NCBI GenBank assembly: GCA_963971575.1
Contig: OZ020616.1
Span: 13,609,575 to 13,673,574, forward strand
DNA from: Liopterus haemorrhoidalis
Lineage: Eukaryota; Arthropoda; Insecta; Coleoptera; Dytiscidae
Direction: 5' to 3'
DNA: 64,000 nucleotides
Positions 19,271 through 30,889 of the stretch are shown here, one piece after another (within the stretch, counting starts at the first letter, position 1; every line of letters starts with the position of its first letter). A model generated the notes under the pieces. That model had not been told where the DNA came from. It saw nothing but the letters and a program-made list of their open reading frames with translations, and made no database searches. Made by a program: the position numbers and the translations under genes.

Positions 19271-20818
19271 TGCAGACACCTTTATTTTGGACGTTTGCCA
19301 TTGCTGATAGTACTAGGCTAGAATAGTACAATATAATGAGTATTAGTATCAAAAAGATATAATACTTCAAGAGTAATAATAAAATTCGGACGTTTCGGAA
19401 ACTGCTCAACAATCTGTTTCCGTCTTCAGCGATCACGAGAAGTGATAAACATTTCAGTTTTCTTCGAGTTTTTATACCTAGTATTGTAAGAGTGGGAGCA
19501 GGTTATAGGTGCGTTGCTATTGGTTGGGTGGTTGGGATCAGGTATGGGTAGGGACGCGACTACCTGCTGAGTATTAACGACCGGATTAAGGTTGTTTGTC
19601 ACATTATTGTGTGGTAATGAGTTGTTTGTTACTGGATTAGTGACTTGAGGATTAACAGGATTGTTTTGAATAATGGAAAGCCAGAGTTGAGGAAATTCTA
19701 TGCTGGCTTGGCTGACAGCATCTCCAGAGTTTTCGATCAAAGCAGACTCTTTCAATTTTCTCTTGAACTTGTTTTCCTCATACATTAAGGGTTTAGCATC
19801 TTTCCATTGGAAATGGTGTTCATTTTCCCAAGCATGTTCAGCCAGTTTGGAACTGTAAATTTCGCCCTGTTGAACTTTCTTCTTATGCTCGTTTACCCTA
19901 ACATGTAGAGGTCTGCAAGTCTCGCCAATATATTGTTTCCCGCACTGGCAGGGAATAGAGTAGACACAGTTTTTGTTTAGGACAGATTTGGGTTTTGTAC
20001 ACGATAGGATAGATCTTAAAGTCGAACTCGATTTGAAGGCTACTTGGATATTATGCTTCTTTAGTATCTTACCAATTTTCTCAGATACTCCTTTATAATA
20101 GGGCATAGAGACATATCTCACTTCGTCAGTTCTAGGTGTGTCATTTTTCTTATGATTGATAGCATCAGTAATAATTTTATGACTGTAGCCATTATCCTGT
20201 AAGGTGGAACGGATGTTCTTCAATTCAACTTTAAGAAGCTTTTTAGAAGAACAAATTACTTTGGCTCTATTAACTAGACTCAGTGCAACAGCTCTCATAG
20301 TGCTATTATGGTGGAATGAGTTGAAATTAAGATATAGACCTGTATGTGTTGGTTTTCTGTAGACCGTGGTTGCTAGAACCCCCTTGCCATTTCTGATTAT
20401 CAATACATCTAGGAAAGGCAGTTGATTGCTAACTTCCAGTTCAACAGTAAACTTAATGTTAGTGTGTACTGAATTTAGGTATTGATGGAATTCGTGGAGT
20501 TTATCTTTACCATGTGGCCATATGACAAAAGTATCATCGACGTATCTTAACCATTTATTCGGTTTGTACTTGGCTTCTTTTAAAGCTTTCGCTTCAAAAT
20601 GTTCCATGTATATATTAGCAATAATAGGTGACAGTGGAGAACCCATAGCCATGCCATCCTTTTGTTGGTAATAATCGGTTTCCAGTTGAAAATAGGTAGT
20701 TTTCACACAAAGTGTTAATAACTCCATAATGCAGTCAACTGAATGATGTGTTCGAGTAGATAACGTCTGATCGCACTCTAGCCTTTCTCTAACAACTACT
20801 AGAGCTTCATCTACAGGC
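19271..20818 (-). pseudogene. Penelope-like element, left (inverted, truncated) copy
   Basis: This arm mirrors 21952-23499 with the same length (1548 bp) and an identical predicted protein over the shared ~463 residues. Visible parts are RT motif B MGSPLSPIIANIYME, the catalytic RYVDDTFVIW, and a GIY-YIG endonuclease (YSIPCQCGKQYIGETCRPL). The copy starts abruptly at VDEALVVVRERL, so the RT N-terminal half is missing. The frame runs through to the stop at 19426. Past the arm at 19270 the sequence departs from the right copy. Confidence 0.85.
19387..19429 (-). ncRNA. Hammerhead-ribozyme-like core (left PLE copy)
   Basis: On the minus strand: CTGAAGA, one unpaired C, a 6-bp stem GGAAAC/GTTTCC, then GAAA and CGTCC. 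CUGANGA and GAAA around a stem II are the two conserved core blocks of hammerhead ribozymes, which are known from Penelope-like elements. Stem III is not obvious to me, so activity is unproven. The TGA of the core is also the stop codon of the PLE frame. Confidence 0.5.
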
Positions 20819-20826
20819 CACAAAAC

Positions 20827-23344
20827 CATCTTACGTTCCTCACTAGATGTAAGAACCTAGATTTAATTCCTAAAGGCTTAAGACTTAAAACTAATTTTCA
20901 TAGTTTTAAAATAGACAAAGCTTTAGATAAAGCTTCTACACTTATTATTAAGGACAGGATCTGGTTTCACAGATCCAATAAACTTAGAATAAGTAACAAT
21001 ATCAAGGACATGACGGAGAAATTCTACAGTGAATTTCCAAAAATTGATGTAGACAAAATTCTTTGCAATATAAAAAACAAATATCACAGATTGAGTGCCC
21101 GACTCAAACAACATCATGTGAAAAAGCTTAATAATTTATTAGCTTTAAAAATAAAGGATAATAATATTGTTTGCACCCAAAAAATTGACAGCACCCGTAA
21201 TGTGGAGGTTAGGAAAACGGTAGTTAACCTCTCTGGCAAAGAGTTAACAACTGAAAAAGAGCAAGTTCTCCGTAAAGGGTTAAACTTTGCTGTAAATCCT
21301 AAATCCATCAATAAATTAGATATCATAGCATCTGTAGAGCAAGCTTGTCATACTCTCGAACCCGTAATAAAGGAAGAGGTCCGCTGGCGAGTCCGTTCCG
21401 TCCTAGAACGATCTAAGGCTCCCACTAACAATATCACTAAAGCTGAGTATAAGGCTATCGCAGAACTCAGAAAAGATGTGGACATTAAGATTCTACCAGC
21501 AGACAAAGGCAATGCTACAGTCATATTAAACACCGATGACTATAAGCAAAAACTTTTGTCGAATATTACGGATGACAAATATGAGAAACTTAAGAAAGAC
21601 CCTACTAAGTCGGTGGAAACTAAGGTATACACTACACTTAGGAGGTTCAAAAGTGAATTTACTGATGAAATGAGATCTAAATTAACTCCGCATTATAGCA
21701 AAGCTCCTCATATCTATGGCTTACCTAAGGTACACAAGGAAAACGTCCCCTTGAGGCCTATTGTCAGCTCCATTGGCTCACCATGCTATACTTTAGCTAA
21801 ATACCTGGTGTCAATAATAACACCTCTAGCCGGCAAGAGTGAGAGCTTTGTAAAAAAACTCGGAGCATTTTGTTAGTGTTATAAAGAATTTAGAATTAAA
21901 ACGTAATGAGATTCTGGTAAGCTTTGACGTTGAGAGTCTATTTACTAATGTGCCTGTAGATGAAGCTCTAGTAGTTGTTAGAGAAAGGCTAGAGTGCGAT
22001 CAGACGTTATCTACTCGAACACATCATTCAGTTGACTGCATTATGGAGTTATTAACACTTTGTGTGAAAACTACCTATTTTCAACTGGAAACCGATTATT
22101 ACCAACAAAAGGATGGCATGGCTATGGGTTCTCCACTGTCACCTATTATTGCTAATATATACATGGAACATTTTGAAGCGAAAGCTTTAAAAGAAGCCAA
22201 GTACAAACCGAATAAATGGTTAAGATACGTCGATGATACTTTTGTCATATGGCCACATGGTAAAGATAAACTCCACGAATTCCATCAATACCTAAATTCA
22301 GTACACACTAACATTAAGTTTACTGTTGAACTGGAAGTTAGCAATCAACTGCCTTTCCTAGATGTATTGATAATCAGAAATGGCAAGGGGGTTCTAGCAA
22401 CCACGGTCTACAGAAAACCAACACATACAGGTCTATATCTTAATTTCAACTCATTCCACCATAATAGCACTATGAGAGCTGTTGCACTGAGTCTAGTTAA
22501 TAGAGCCAAAGTAATTTGTTCTTCTAAAAAGCTTCTTAAAGTTGAATTGAAGAACATCCGTTCCACCTTACAGGATAATGGCTACAGTCATAAAATTATT
22601 ACTGATGCTATCAATCATAAGAAAAATGACACACCTAGAACTGACGAAGTGAGATATGTCTCTATGCCCTATTATAAAGGAGTATCTGAGAAAATTGGTA
22701 AGATACTAAAGAAGCATAATATCCAAGTAGCCTTCAAATCGAGTTCGACTTTAAGATCTATCCTATCGTGTACAAAACCCAAATCTGTCCTAAACAAAAA
22801 CTGTGTCTACTCTATTCCCTGCCAGTGCGGGAAACAATATATTGGCGAGACTTGCAGACCTCTACATGTTAGGGTAAACGAGCATAAGAAGAAAGTTCAA
22901 CAGGGCGAAATTTACAGTTCCAAACTGGCTGAACATGCTTGGGAAAATGAACACCATTTCCAATGGAAAGATGCTAAACCCTTAATGTATGAGGAAAACA
23001 AGTTCAAGAGAAAATTGAAAGAGTCTGCTTTGATCGAAAACTCTGGAGATGCTGTCAGCCAAGCCAGCATAGAATTTCCTCAACTCTGGCTTTCCATTAT
23101 TCAAAACAATCCTGTTAATCCTCAAGTCACTAATCCAGTAACAAACAACTCATTACCACACAATAATGTGACAAACAACCTTAATCCGGTCGTTAATACT
23201 CAGCAGGTAGTCGCGTCCCTACCCATACCTGATCCCAACCACCCAACCAATAGCAACGCACCTATAACCTGCTCCCACTCTTACAATACTAGGTATAAAA
23301 ACTCGAAGAAAACTGAAATGTTTATCACTTCTCGTGATCGCTGA
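20827..23344 (+). pseudogene. Penelope-like element, right copy (RT plus GIY-YIG), one frameshift
   Basis: From 20827 the frame reads HLTFLTRCKN...LIPKGLRLK, a PLE N-terminal motif, with no start codon before the head-to-head junction at about 20819. It continues to PHIYGLPKVHKENVPLRPIV. An A-run of seven at about 21850-21857 shifts the frame and ends the first half at 21876. The second half resumes with FDVESLFTNVP (RT motif A), MGSPLSPI, RYVDDTF, and the C-terminal GIY-YIG nuclease CGKQYIGETCRPLHVRVNEH. The protein is nearly complete apart from the 5' truncation and this frameshift. Confidence 0.88.
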
Positions 23345-23383
23345 AGACGGAAACAGATTGTTGAGCAGTTTCCGAAACGTCCG
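23341..23383 (+). ncRNA. Hammerhead-ribozyme-like core (right PLE copy)
   Basis: CTGAAGA at 23341-23347, stem II GGAAAC...GTTTCC with a 13-nt loop, GAAA at 23374-23377, and a GTC triplet at 23379-23381. One base (C) is bulged before stem II. The polyprotein stop codon (TGA, 23342-23344) is part of the core. Confidence 0.5.
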
Positions 23384-23631
23384 AATTTTATTATTACTCT
23401 TGAAGTATTATATCTTTTTGATACTAATACTCATTATATTGTACTATTCTAGCCTAGTACTATCAGCAATGGCAAACGTCCAAAATAAAGGTGTCTGCAA
23501 TATAAAAATATTACCCAAATCCCAGATGTTCGATTTATAAGGGCAATAAACATCGCCATAAACTTAACACATCTGGTTTAAAATACAGTAGCTACATAAA
23601 GTGAATTGTTTGTTACAAAAATGTTAGATAA

Positions 23632-24190
23632 GAACCGGGGCTAAGCGACGTTCTACCTACGAGCGAACGACCGACAACTGACCGGGTCTAAGCGACGTTC
23701 TACCTACGAGCGAACGACCGACAACTGACCGGGTCTAAGGAAAAGCCGGCTCTAGGCGACGTCTACCTAAGAGCGAACAACCGACAACTGACCGGGTCTA
23801 AGGAAGAGTCGGCTCTAAGCGACATCTACCTACGAGCGAACGACCGACAACTGACCGGGTCTAAGGAAGAGTCGGCTCTAAGCGACGTCTACCTACGAGC
23901 GAACGACCGACAACTGACCGGGTCTAAGGAAGAGTCGGCTCTAAGCGACGTCTACCTACGAGCGAACGACCGACAACTGACCGGGTCTAAGGAAGAGTCG
24001 GCTCTAAGCGACGTCTACCTACGAGCGAACGACCGACAACTGACCGGGTCTAAGCAAGAGCCGGCGCTAAGCGACGTTCTACCTACGAACGAACGACTGA
24101 CCGACCTGTTACTAGGGATCATGTTTACAGTTCATATATTGCAAGAACCGGCTCTAAGCGACGTTCTACCTACGAACTAACGACCGACCT
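23632..24190. repeat. 63-bp GC-rich tandem array
   Basis: About nine units of the type CTAAGCGACGTCTACCTACG, AGCGAACGACCGACAACTGA, CCGGGTCTAAGGAAGAGTCG, GCT. The first unit lacks the GGAAGAGTCGGCT part and the last ones are diverged. It lies near the right end of the hAT element, and its motifs recall the GAACCGGCTC subterminal repeats. It is non-coding. Confidence 0.85.
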
Positions 24191-24317
24191 GTTTTTCGAA
24201 AACATGTTTAATTAACCGGATCACTGAGCCGGATCAATGAACCGGCTCAACAAACTGAACGACCTCCACTGATCCGGTTCCGCAAACTGAGCCGAAATTC
24301 CCATCTCTAAACAAATA

Positions 24318-24728
24318 CACATGTAGTAATAATATAAAAAATATTTTACCCACCGGATAAAAAAACTAACTACAAACTCTAGCATATTTCTGTTTAAATT
24401 CATCAAAATATATTTTTTTTGATGACTTGTAATCATTTGTTACGTCTAATTTTATAAAGTTTATTGTGCTTCAGCACACTTTTTATTAATTTTTATTCTT
24501 AGATATATATTTTTTTGGTATTCTAAAAAATAATAGTTTTGCGTCTTTTACAGCATTTGATGTGCAACCAAGATCAAAACAATAGGACAGCATTTCCACA
24601 ATTCCAATTTATATTTAGAATATCCTAAATTATAATATCCCTTAGTCGTAAAGTGTCAGATCTAAAATACAATTTTACGTTTATTTACTTATTAATTCTC
24701 ACTGAAATACTAATTATACTTTAATATT
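24318..24728. other. Intron DNA, nothing recognised
   Basis: AT-rich, no coding or repeat signature seen. Confidence 0.45.
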
Positions 24729-25741
24729 CAGGGTGTTTGTTTGAAACGGGGCACCCCGAAAATCTCCTTTATTTGTAAAGACACAAAAAATCTTCAGAAC
24801 AAAAGTTAAACTAGACAAAAAAGCCCATCTAAAGGTTACTATAAGAATTCTGAGGCACTTCCGGTTTCACCGGAAATGATGTCAACTTTTGATCTAGCAT
24901 AGAGAATCGATAATTTTATATTTTTTTCCTAAAAGTACATTAAATTAGCTTTACAATGACACCAAAAAATCATATTTTTATGTCAACCATTTCAAAATGG
25001 CGACCATTTATTTACAAAATAATAATCACATAAGTTTTACAAAGTTGAACGTAGCAAGCTTTGAAAACAATAAAAAAAAGAAACAAAATATCTCTAAAAT
25101 AAACTGTTATAACTAGTTATTATATGAAATAACATGAAATAGAGTGTATCGGACAACACCAACGACGATAGAAGATTTAGAAGAAAGGGTTAGAAGTGCA
25201 ATCCGGGATATCCAAGAGTGTACTCTTATAAGGGCGATGGAAGAGTTTTTATTAAGAATGAGAAAATGTGTGGACAATAATGGTGGTTTGATCGAACATT
25301 TGTATTTTTTTTTGTTTTGTAAAATAATTGTAAAAAGTAATATTTTTTTTTTAAATAGTCAAATAGTTTATTTTAGAGATATTTTGTTTCCTTTTTTATT
25401 GTTTTCAATGCTTGCTACGTTCAACTTTGTAAAACTTATGTTGATTATTATTTTGTAAATAAATGGTCGCCATTTTGAAATGGTTAACATAAAAAGATGA
25501 TTTTTTCGTGTCATTGTAAAGCTAATTTAATGTACTTTTAGGAAAAAAATATAAAATTATCGATTCCCTATACTAGATCAAAAGTTGACATAATTTCCGG
25601 TGAAACCGGAAGTGCCTCAGAATTCTTATAGTAACCTTTAGATGGGCCTTTTTGTCTAGTTTAACTTTTGTTCTGAAGATTTTTTGTATCTTTACAAATA
25701 AAGGAGATTTTCGGGGTGCCCTGTTTCAAGCAAACACCCTG
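24729..25741. mobile_element. Long-arm foldback transposon, Tc1/mariner-like
   Basis: CAGGGTGTTTGTTTGAAACG at the left and its near-complement at the right begin inverted arms of about 378 bp each (24729-25106 and 25363-25741). The right end is followed by TA, the left is preceded by TT. Between the arms is a 3'-terminal piece of a transposase gene. The element is an internal-deletion derivative with unusually long TIRs. Confidence 0.75.
25144..25311 (+). pseudogene. Transposase C-terminal relic inside the foldback
   Basis: Reads VYRTTPTTIEDLEERVRSAI, RDIQECTLIRAMEEFLLRMR, then KCVDNNGGLIEHLY. This matches the usual C-terminus of mariner/Tc1-superfamily transposases ('TI.EL...IR...I......R....F.RR...CI..NGGH.EH'). 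The catalytic domain is missing, so it cannot be active. Confidence 0.6.
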
Positions 25742-26029
25742 TATATTTTAATAAACTTGGCGAAGACATAAAGGTTTTAAGTTTAACAAATTTTAAAACA
25801 TAAATTAAAGATATTCTAGTCAAAAAAGCGCATTACGGGTAGTGGTAAATGTTAAAATTAAAAACGGGATAATTGATTGACCATCTATAATATTATTAAT
25901 ACTTTTAAAAAACAATATTAAATCGATTGCCATTCTTCGTTTTTTTTTAGTGATTCAATACTATAGAAATTAAGGTTGAAAATATAACTTTTATACTGAT
26001 TTGAACGGTTACATTTGTAGTTGAGGCGG

Positions 26030-26360
26030 TTAATAAATTTTCTTTGTTCTTTTTCTACTTGTTCGAAAAATTTTCAAATATTTGGTAATGTGAATTCCAG
26101 ACCACACTAGCAAATTCTAGGTGGCTTAGAACTAAGCTATTATATAAGGTAACCATTGATTCAGGTTTGGTAAAGTCCCTAGTTGTCCTGAAAATGAAAC
26201 CAAGGTTTCTCAGTGCCCTTTGTGTGATGTTACATATGCGGTGTTCAAAAATCAGCTTGGAGTCTAAAATTATACCTAAATCTTTCGAGAAAAGGCCTAA
26301 ACGCATTTCCTCGAGCGATCTGGAGTTAAACAGAATGACTCTGAACATTCCGAGCTAGCT
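26030..26360 (-). pseudogene. Non-LTR retrotransposon fragment (minus strand)
   Basis: A ~90-codon piece reads VILFNSRSLEEMRLG, KDLGIILDSKLIFEHRI, then LRNLGFIFRTTRDF and NSLVLSHLEFASVVWNSHY. It is the post-catalytic RT region. It corresponds to the region present on the plus strand at about 26800-27010 but differs in roughly half the residues. It is therefore a separate insertion, not an inverted half of the same copy. Confidence 0.65.
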
Positions 26361-26427
26361 TCCCGAATCCACTTCAAGAGTCAACTGTGTTTTAAATCTA
26401 ATTGTTTTTCTTTATATAAATCTTTAT

Positions 26428-27750
26428 ATAATCCTGAGTAACAGGGTTCAGTATGTTGTAGTGAATGGCGTTAAGTCTACCCCTATATTTGTCACTTCCG
26501 GAGTACCACAGGGGAGTCACATTGGTCCAACGCTGTTCCTAATGTTTATAAATGATATATCCCGTATTCTGAAATCACATTACTTACTATACGCGGATGA
26601 CTTAAAAATTTATCGTGAAATAAATAGTACTACGGACTGTTTACAGTTGCAACTTGATCTTAATAACTTATCTGAATGGTGCGCTTTAAATTTGCTTAAC
26701 TTAAATGCTAATAAATGTCATATAATATCTTTTTCGAAAAATCGTAATAAAATAAATTTTGATTATTCTCTTAACAGTAAAATACTAGAACGAGTTTCTG
26801 AAATAAAAGACTTGGGAGTGATTTTTGATGAGAAACTAAATTTTAGTCAACATATAAGTTTCATAACTAAAAAATCGAACAAAATGCTGGGTTTCATATT
26901 TAGAGTAACAAAGTACTTTCACAATCCAGAATCAATTAAGTTACTTTTTTATTCAATGGTCAGAACTCATCTTGAGTACGGTAGCATTGTATGGAACCCT
27001 CTCTATGAGACTCACATAAATAGATTGGAAAATATTTAACGTCGGTTTTTAAGAATAATTACCCATAAATTTCGAAGTATATATTTCCTTGATTCATATA
27101 ACAGTCGTTTATCATATTTTCATATGCTTAGTTTGAAAAATAGGAGAGAACTACTTGACTTAAAACATCTGTATAAGATAATTCATAACTCTTATGATTC
27201 TACTATTTTTCTAAATTATATTAATTTTAACGTACCGACTTATCACACCAGGTCTCATTTAGTCTTTCGCCCGGGCTTTGCGTCAACAAACCTGTCTAGA
27301 AACTCACCATTTTTCCGTATGTGTAATAATTTCAACAACCTAGCACTAAAAGTCGATGTTGACATTAATTTTCTTTCGCTTCCACATTTCTGTAAAACTG
27401 TTGAATCATATTTGCGCCAATTATTGGCCTGAATTTGCTGTTAATAGGTTTACAAATATTTAATAACATTGTAAAAAAACAAACAAAAAAATAATAATAA
27501 TATTAATAATAAATAAAGAAATAATTAACTAAATAATTAAATCTTAAACGAATTGTATCTATTTTTTTTTTCTTTTTTGTAAAAATGTCTGTAAAATGTT
27601 TCTGCTATATTGTAAATTTCTGTAATTCTGTAATACTTTGTAATGATTCTTGTTTGTAATACTTTTGTGACAACCTGTAATTGGATTTGTTCAAGCAAAT
27701 CTGTTGGCTGTCCTATCTCAAATAAATAAAAAATAAAATAAAAATAAAAA
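26428..27750 (+). pseudogene. 5'-truncated non-LTR retrotransposon ending at the exon 7 donor
   Basis: Begins at LSNRVQYVVVNGVKS and holds GVPQGSHIGPTLFLMFINDI and the catalytic YADDLKIY. It runs on through LGVIFDEKLNFSQH to a stop at 27039, with a further open piece (27124-27432) carrying the C-terminus. The endonuclease and early RT are missing. The 3' tail is an AATAAA/AAAAT-rich tract (27718-27751) only two bases from the GTAAGT donor of Rbcn-3A exon 7, on the opposite strand. Jockey-like, clade uncertain. Confidence 0.8.
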
Positions 27751-27759
27751 ATTACTTAC

Positions 27760-27820
27760 ATAATGGCAATAATGGGTGTGCGCTTATTCTTCTGATACCA
27801 TCTACCTTGTGCTTGAGTAC
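27760..27820 (-). CDS. Rbcn-3A: Rabconnectin-3A exon 7 (61 bp)
   Basis: Reads VLKHKVDGIRRISAHPLLPL plus one base, between a TAATTTCCAG acceptor (ending at 27821) and a GTAAGT donor (27759-27754). Family proteins have 'V(R/K)RM(T/S).HPTLPYYLTG' here. The split codon T|AC gives Y and joins LTGSQDGSV of exon 8. It starts on a codon boundary, as exon 6 requires. It is flanked by introns of 13.7 kb and 10.6 kb. Confidence 0.94.
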
Positions 27821-28375
27821 CTGGAAATTATTAAAACTTAATAATGTATTTTATACGAAGTTTATGCCGTACATCAGAACAAGAGGCAAGGCATACCATC
27901 ATACTAAAACTATATACAACATATAACTCACATGCCAAGCAATAGTTAAGAATGTGCTGACACACAATTTTAGTGGAAAAATTGAAGAAGAAAAAATAAA
28001 TAAAAGTAAAGAATTTATTAATAAGACATAATAAAGAAGCTAGCAGACAATAAGCAAATTTTACTGAAGGGGGTCGTCTATGATACCTCAAACCATGACT
28101 TTGTTCGCCACATTTTATTCACGAGCTATTCAATAAATGGTTAAATTGATAACGTGTGGTTAAAAAAATACATCGGAGTAGGCCAAGAAAAAAATATTTG
28201 AATAAAAATGTCTGAATAAATTTGTAAGTATGAACTACTCACATAATCTGTGACCCTACAGAGCTATTAAACAAATTAAATTTTAAATCAAATTTTTCTT
28301 AAAAACAAATCTTGTTTATTTATTTATAAACTGGAAAGTCAAGATGGCCACAACCACTTAAATAATTTCTTTTTA
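27821..28375. other. Intron DNA, nothing recognised
   Basis: AT-rich; a minus-strand open stretch at 27831-28091 has no domain I recognise and overlaps the exon 7 acceptor, so I do not call it. Confidence 0.4.
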
Positions 28376-29087
28376 GTCAATCATTTTTTGCGTTTTGGAA
28401 TCAGAAAAAATCGGAAGGAGCCAAGTCGGCGAGTACGGTGCATGTTCGATTAATTCGAATCGTAATTCATGCAGTTTTGCCATCGTAATTACTGATTTGT
28501 TGGAAGGTGCGTTATCTTGGTGGAACAAGACTTTTTTCGTTATCAAATGATGTCTTTTAGATTTCTACGTTCAATCTGTCTAATAACGAACCATAATACT
28601 GGCCTGTTATTGTTCTTCCATGTTGCAGTAGTCGTCAAAGATTATTCCTCGGTAATCCTAAAAAATTGATGTGAAGTGTGAATTTTCACACATTTCAGGG
28701 TTTTGCAGGTATTTAGTAAGTGAATGATGATTATTTGGGGTGCCAAAACAAATTTTATATTAAAATATTTTTTTTGTTAATTTTAATTCGAACGCCTAAT
28801 ACCATTATTTAGGTTTCTAAATATGTGCAGTATTTTTTTTTATTTAGCAAGGTTCATTAAGAATTTTAAAAATTGCGCCTATGGCTTCCATTGGTTATTA
28901 TAAGTTCCGCCCCTCTGATTTCGTGTACATTGAAACAGAATTAAATTATAATTTAAACAATTTCCACTGGTTATTAAATTTACGCTTTTAAAAATTAAAT
29001 GCAACATTTGCCAAAATATAACTAGAATTTTGAAAAAATAATTTAAACAATATAAAAATTAATAAAAAAAAAACAAAAAATAATATT

Positions 29088-29172
29088 GTCTCTTCTCGCA
29101 GAGTTCGATCCCTTTCGGATCGAACTTGGGTGAAGAGCGAGCGTCAAAACCACTACACCAGCATACACGTTC
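29088..29172 (-). other. tRNA-like module (copy 3)
   Basis: The minus strand reads TGCTGGTGTAGTGGTTTTGA (good box A: TGGTGTAGTGG) and CAAGTTCGATCCGAAAGG (box B: AGTTCGATCC). The box B motif is repeated as its complement a few bases on, which makes a local hairpin not expected in a tRNA. It differs from the modules in the other two copies. Confidence 0.45.
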
Positions 29173-29642
29173 CAATGTGGCGCGTTACAAAGCTATAACT
29201 TGTGTACATTATTAGCAAAAAATCACAAAAAATGCGTTTTTTCCAAAAACATAATCTGATCAAAAATTCCTGTTGTACTATTCCGGTTCACACCAATGTA
29301 CATTACTTAGAATTTTTTCAGGTTTTTAGTTTAAACCATTTGGGCTACAGGGTGTGGGACAAAAAATTTTTTGCACAATTTTGGCAAAAATCGCTTCAAA
29401 ATAATTTATTTTGCAAAAATAAAAATTTGATCGTTAATCCACGTACCAAGGGCTTTCATTTGATACCCTACTCAGAATTATAAAAAATATATATTTTTTT
29501 TCGATGAGCACATATTTGTTTATATTTTTAGTGGGATATGTTTTTTAGATGTTTTAGTATTTTTCCTATGTGCGGGTCAAAGAGTTGTATAAGCATGCCA
29601 AATTTCAACTCTCTAGGTTTAGCCGTTTGGCTACAATTTTTA

Positions 29643-29764
<122 letters not shown>

Positions 29765-30576
29765 GACAAAATGACGGTATAAGGGTTTTTTGGTCATACC
29801 TACAAAACCCTAAAAACGGTAGCCATAACCTTACTCCAAGATGGCATCATCTTGGCCTTCTTTGGAGTTGGTTCACCGCGTGCTGTCTACTGTTTTGATT
29901 ATACTTTGATCTCCAGAGTGTAGTGATGTATCCACGTTTCATCGACAATTACCAAACGTCGCAAAAAATCTTTTGATTTGCGCTTGAACATTTCTAGACA
30001 TTGCTGAGAAATGGTTATTCGCACTTGCTTTTGGTCGTTTGTTAGGAAACGTAGCAATGTGCGCGGTCATATAAATGCCTACTGCCTCTGCTATCTATCG
30101 CAATTTTAGTCGGCGATCTTTCATCACGTTTCCGTGGACTTTTCTAACCCTTTCTTCATCGGTAACCGTGTTCGGCCTACCAGAACGTGGTGAATCCTTT
30201 GTGCTTAATCGATTGCGTTTAAATTCTTTAATCCAAGATAAATAAAACTCAACCAGAAGATTTACTAAATCTTCTTGAATCTTTAGAAATATTTAAACAT
30301 CTGAGGCAGGGCGCACCGGTCCTGAATGAACAACAAGATTTAGTTTATTCGCCTATCTTCCAGGCATTTGTTAATTAGGTTTTTTTTAAATGTTAGCATA
30401 TAAGGGTAGTACACTGACTGTTCTATATTCATTTATTTTTTAACACTGGACATTGCCATTGTATGGCGAAACTATAGTCGTGTTAAGCAACAATAAAGTG
30501 GTATTTTGCGTAGCAATTTTGTGTTTTATTTATCTTGTTAATATGGAATGTCACATAGTAACGGATAAATCAATTT

Positions 30577-30722
30577 CTTATTCTCTAATCCAGTTTGCAA
30601 CTGTTGCATATGAAGGAGCAGACCCACCATGAACTCCGTCTAATTCCGTTTTTATATCTTTTAGCATTTAAGCCTTTTAAAAAGAAATGTTTTTTCACTG
30701 CCCGGAACTCGATTTTATTCAT
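30577..30722 (-). pseudogene. Mariner transposase N-terminal relic
   Basis: From an ATG at 30722 the minus strand reads MNKIEFRAVKKHFFLKGLNA then, after one frameshift, DIKTELDGVHGGSAPSYATV and ANWIRE before a stop. This is the paired helix-turn-helix start of mariner transposases. The rest is missing. It seems to belong to a different copy from 28376-30245, because both contain the same WI(K/R)E segment. Confidence 0.55.
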
Positions 30723-30889
30723 GACTGTCACAGCTATACTGTATGCACGATCAATCTAGAAATTTGACTTCAGTTATATGAAAGATTAGGTTTTCACATT
30801 TTAGGAAAACACATTCGCGCACAACTTCATCTTTTAGTTCGTTTTAGAAACTTTCCGATCACCATTCGTATAACCAAGCGCCTATTGTA

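Larger units (their letters stand above)
18908..24309. mobile_element. 5.4-kb hAT-type element carrying two PLE copies and a satellite
   Basis: Perfect 10-bp inverted ends (TAGAGATGGG and CCCATCTCTA) are flanked by the direct 8-mer AACAAATA at 18900-18907 and 24310-24317. This is diagnostic of a hAT insertion. The subterminal regions are rich in GAACCGGCTCA-type motifs on both sides. No hAT transposase is visible. The inside is occupied by two inverted Penelope-like copies and a 63-bp tandem array. It is therefore a non-autonomous element enlarged by later insertions. Confidence 0.85.

Noticed and set aside
26030..27432. Twin-priming inversion of one LINE
   Set aside because: The minus-strand fragment covers the same protein region as the plus-strand one but with about half the residues different, so two independent insertions are more likely.
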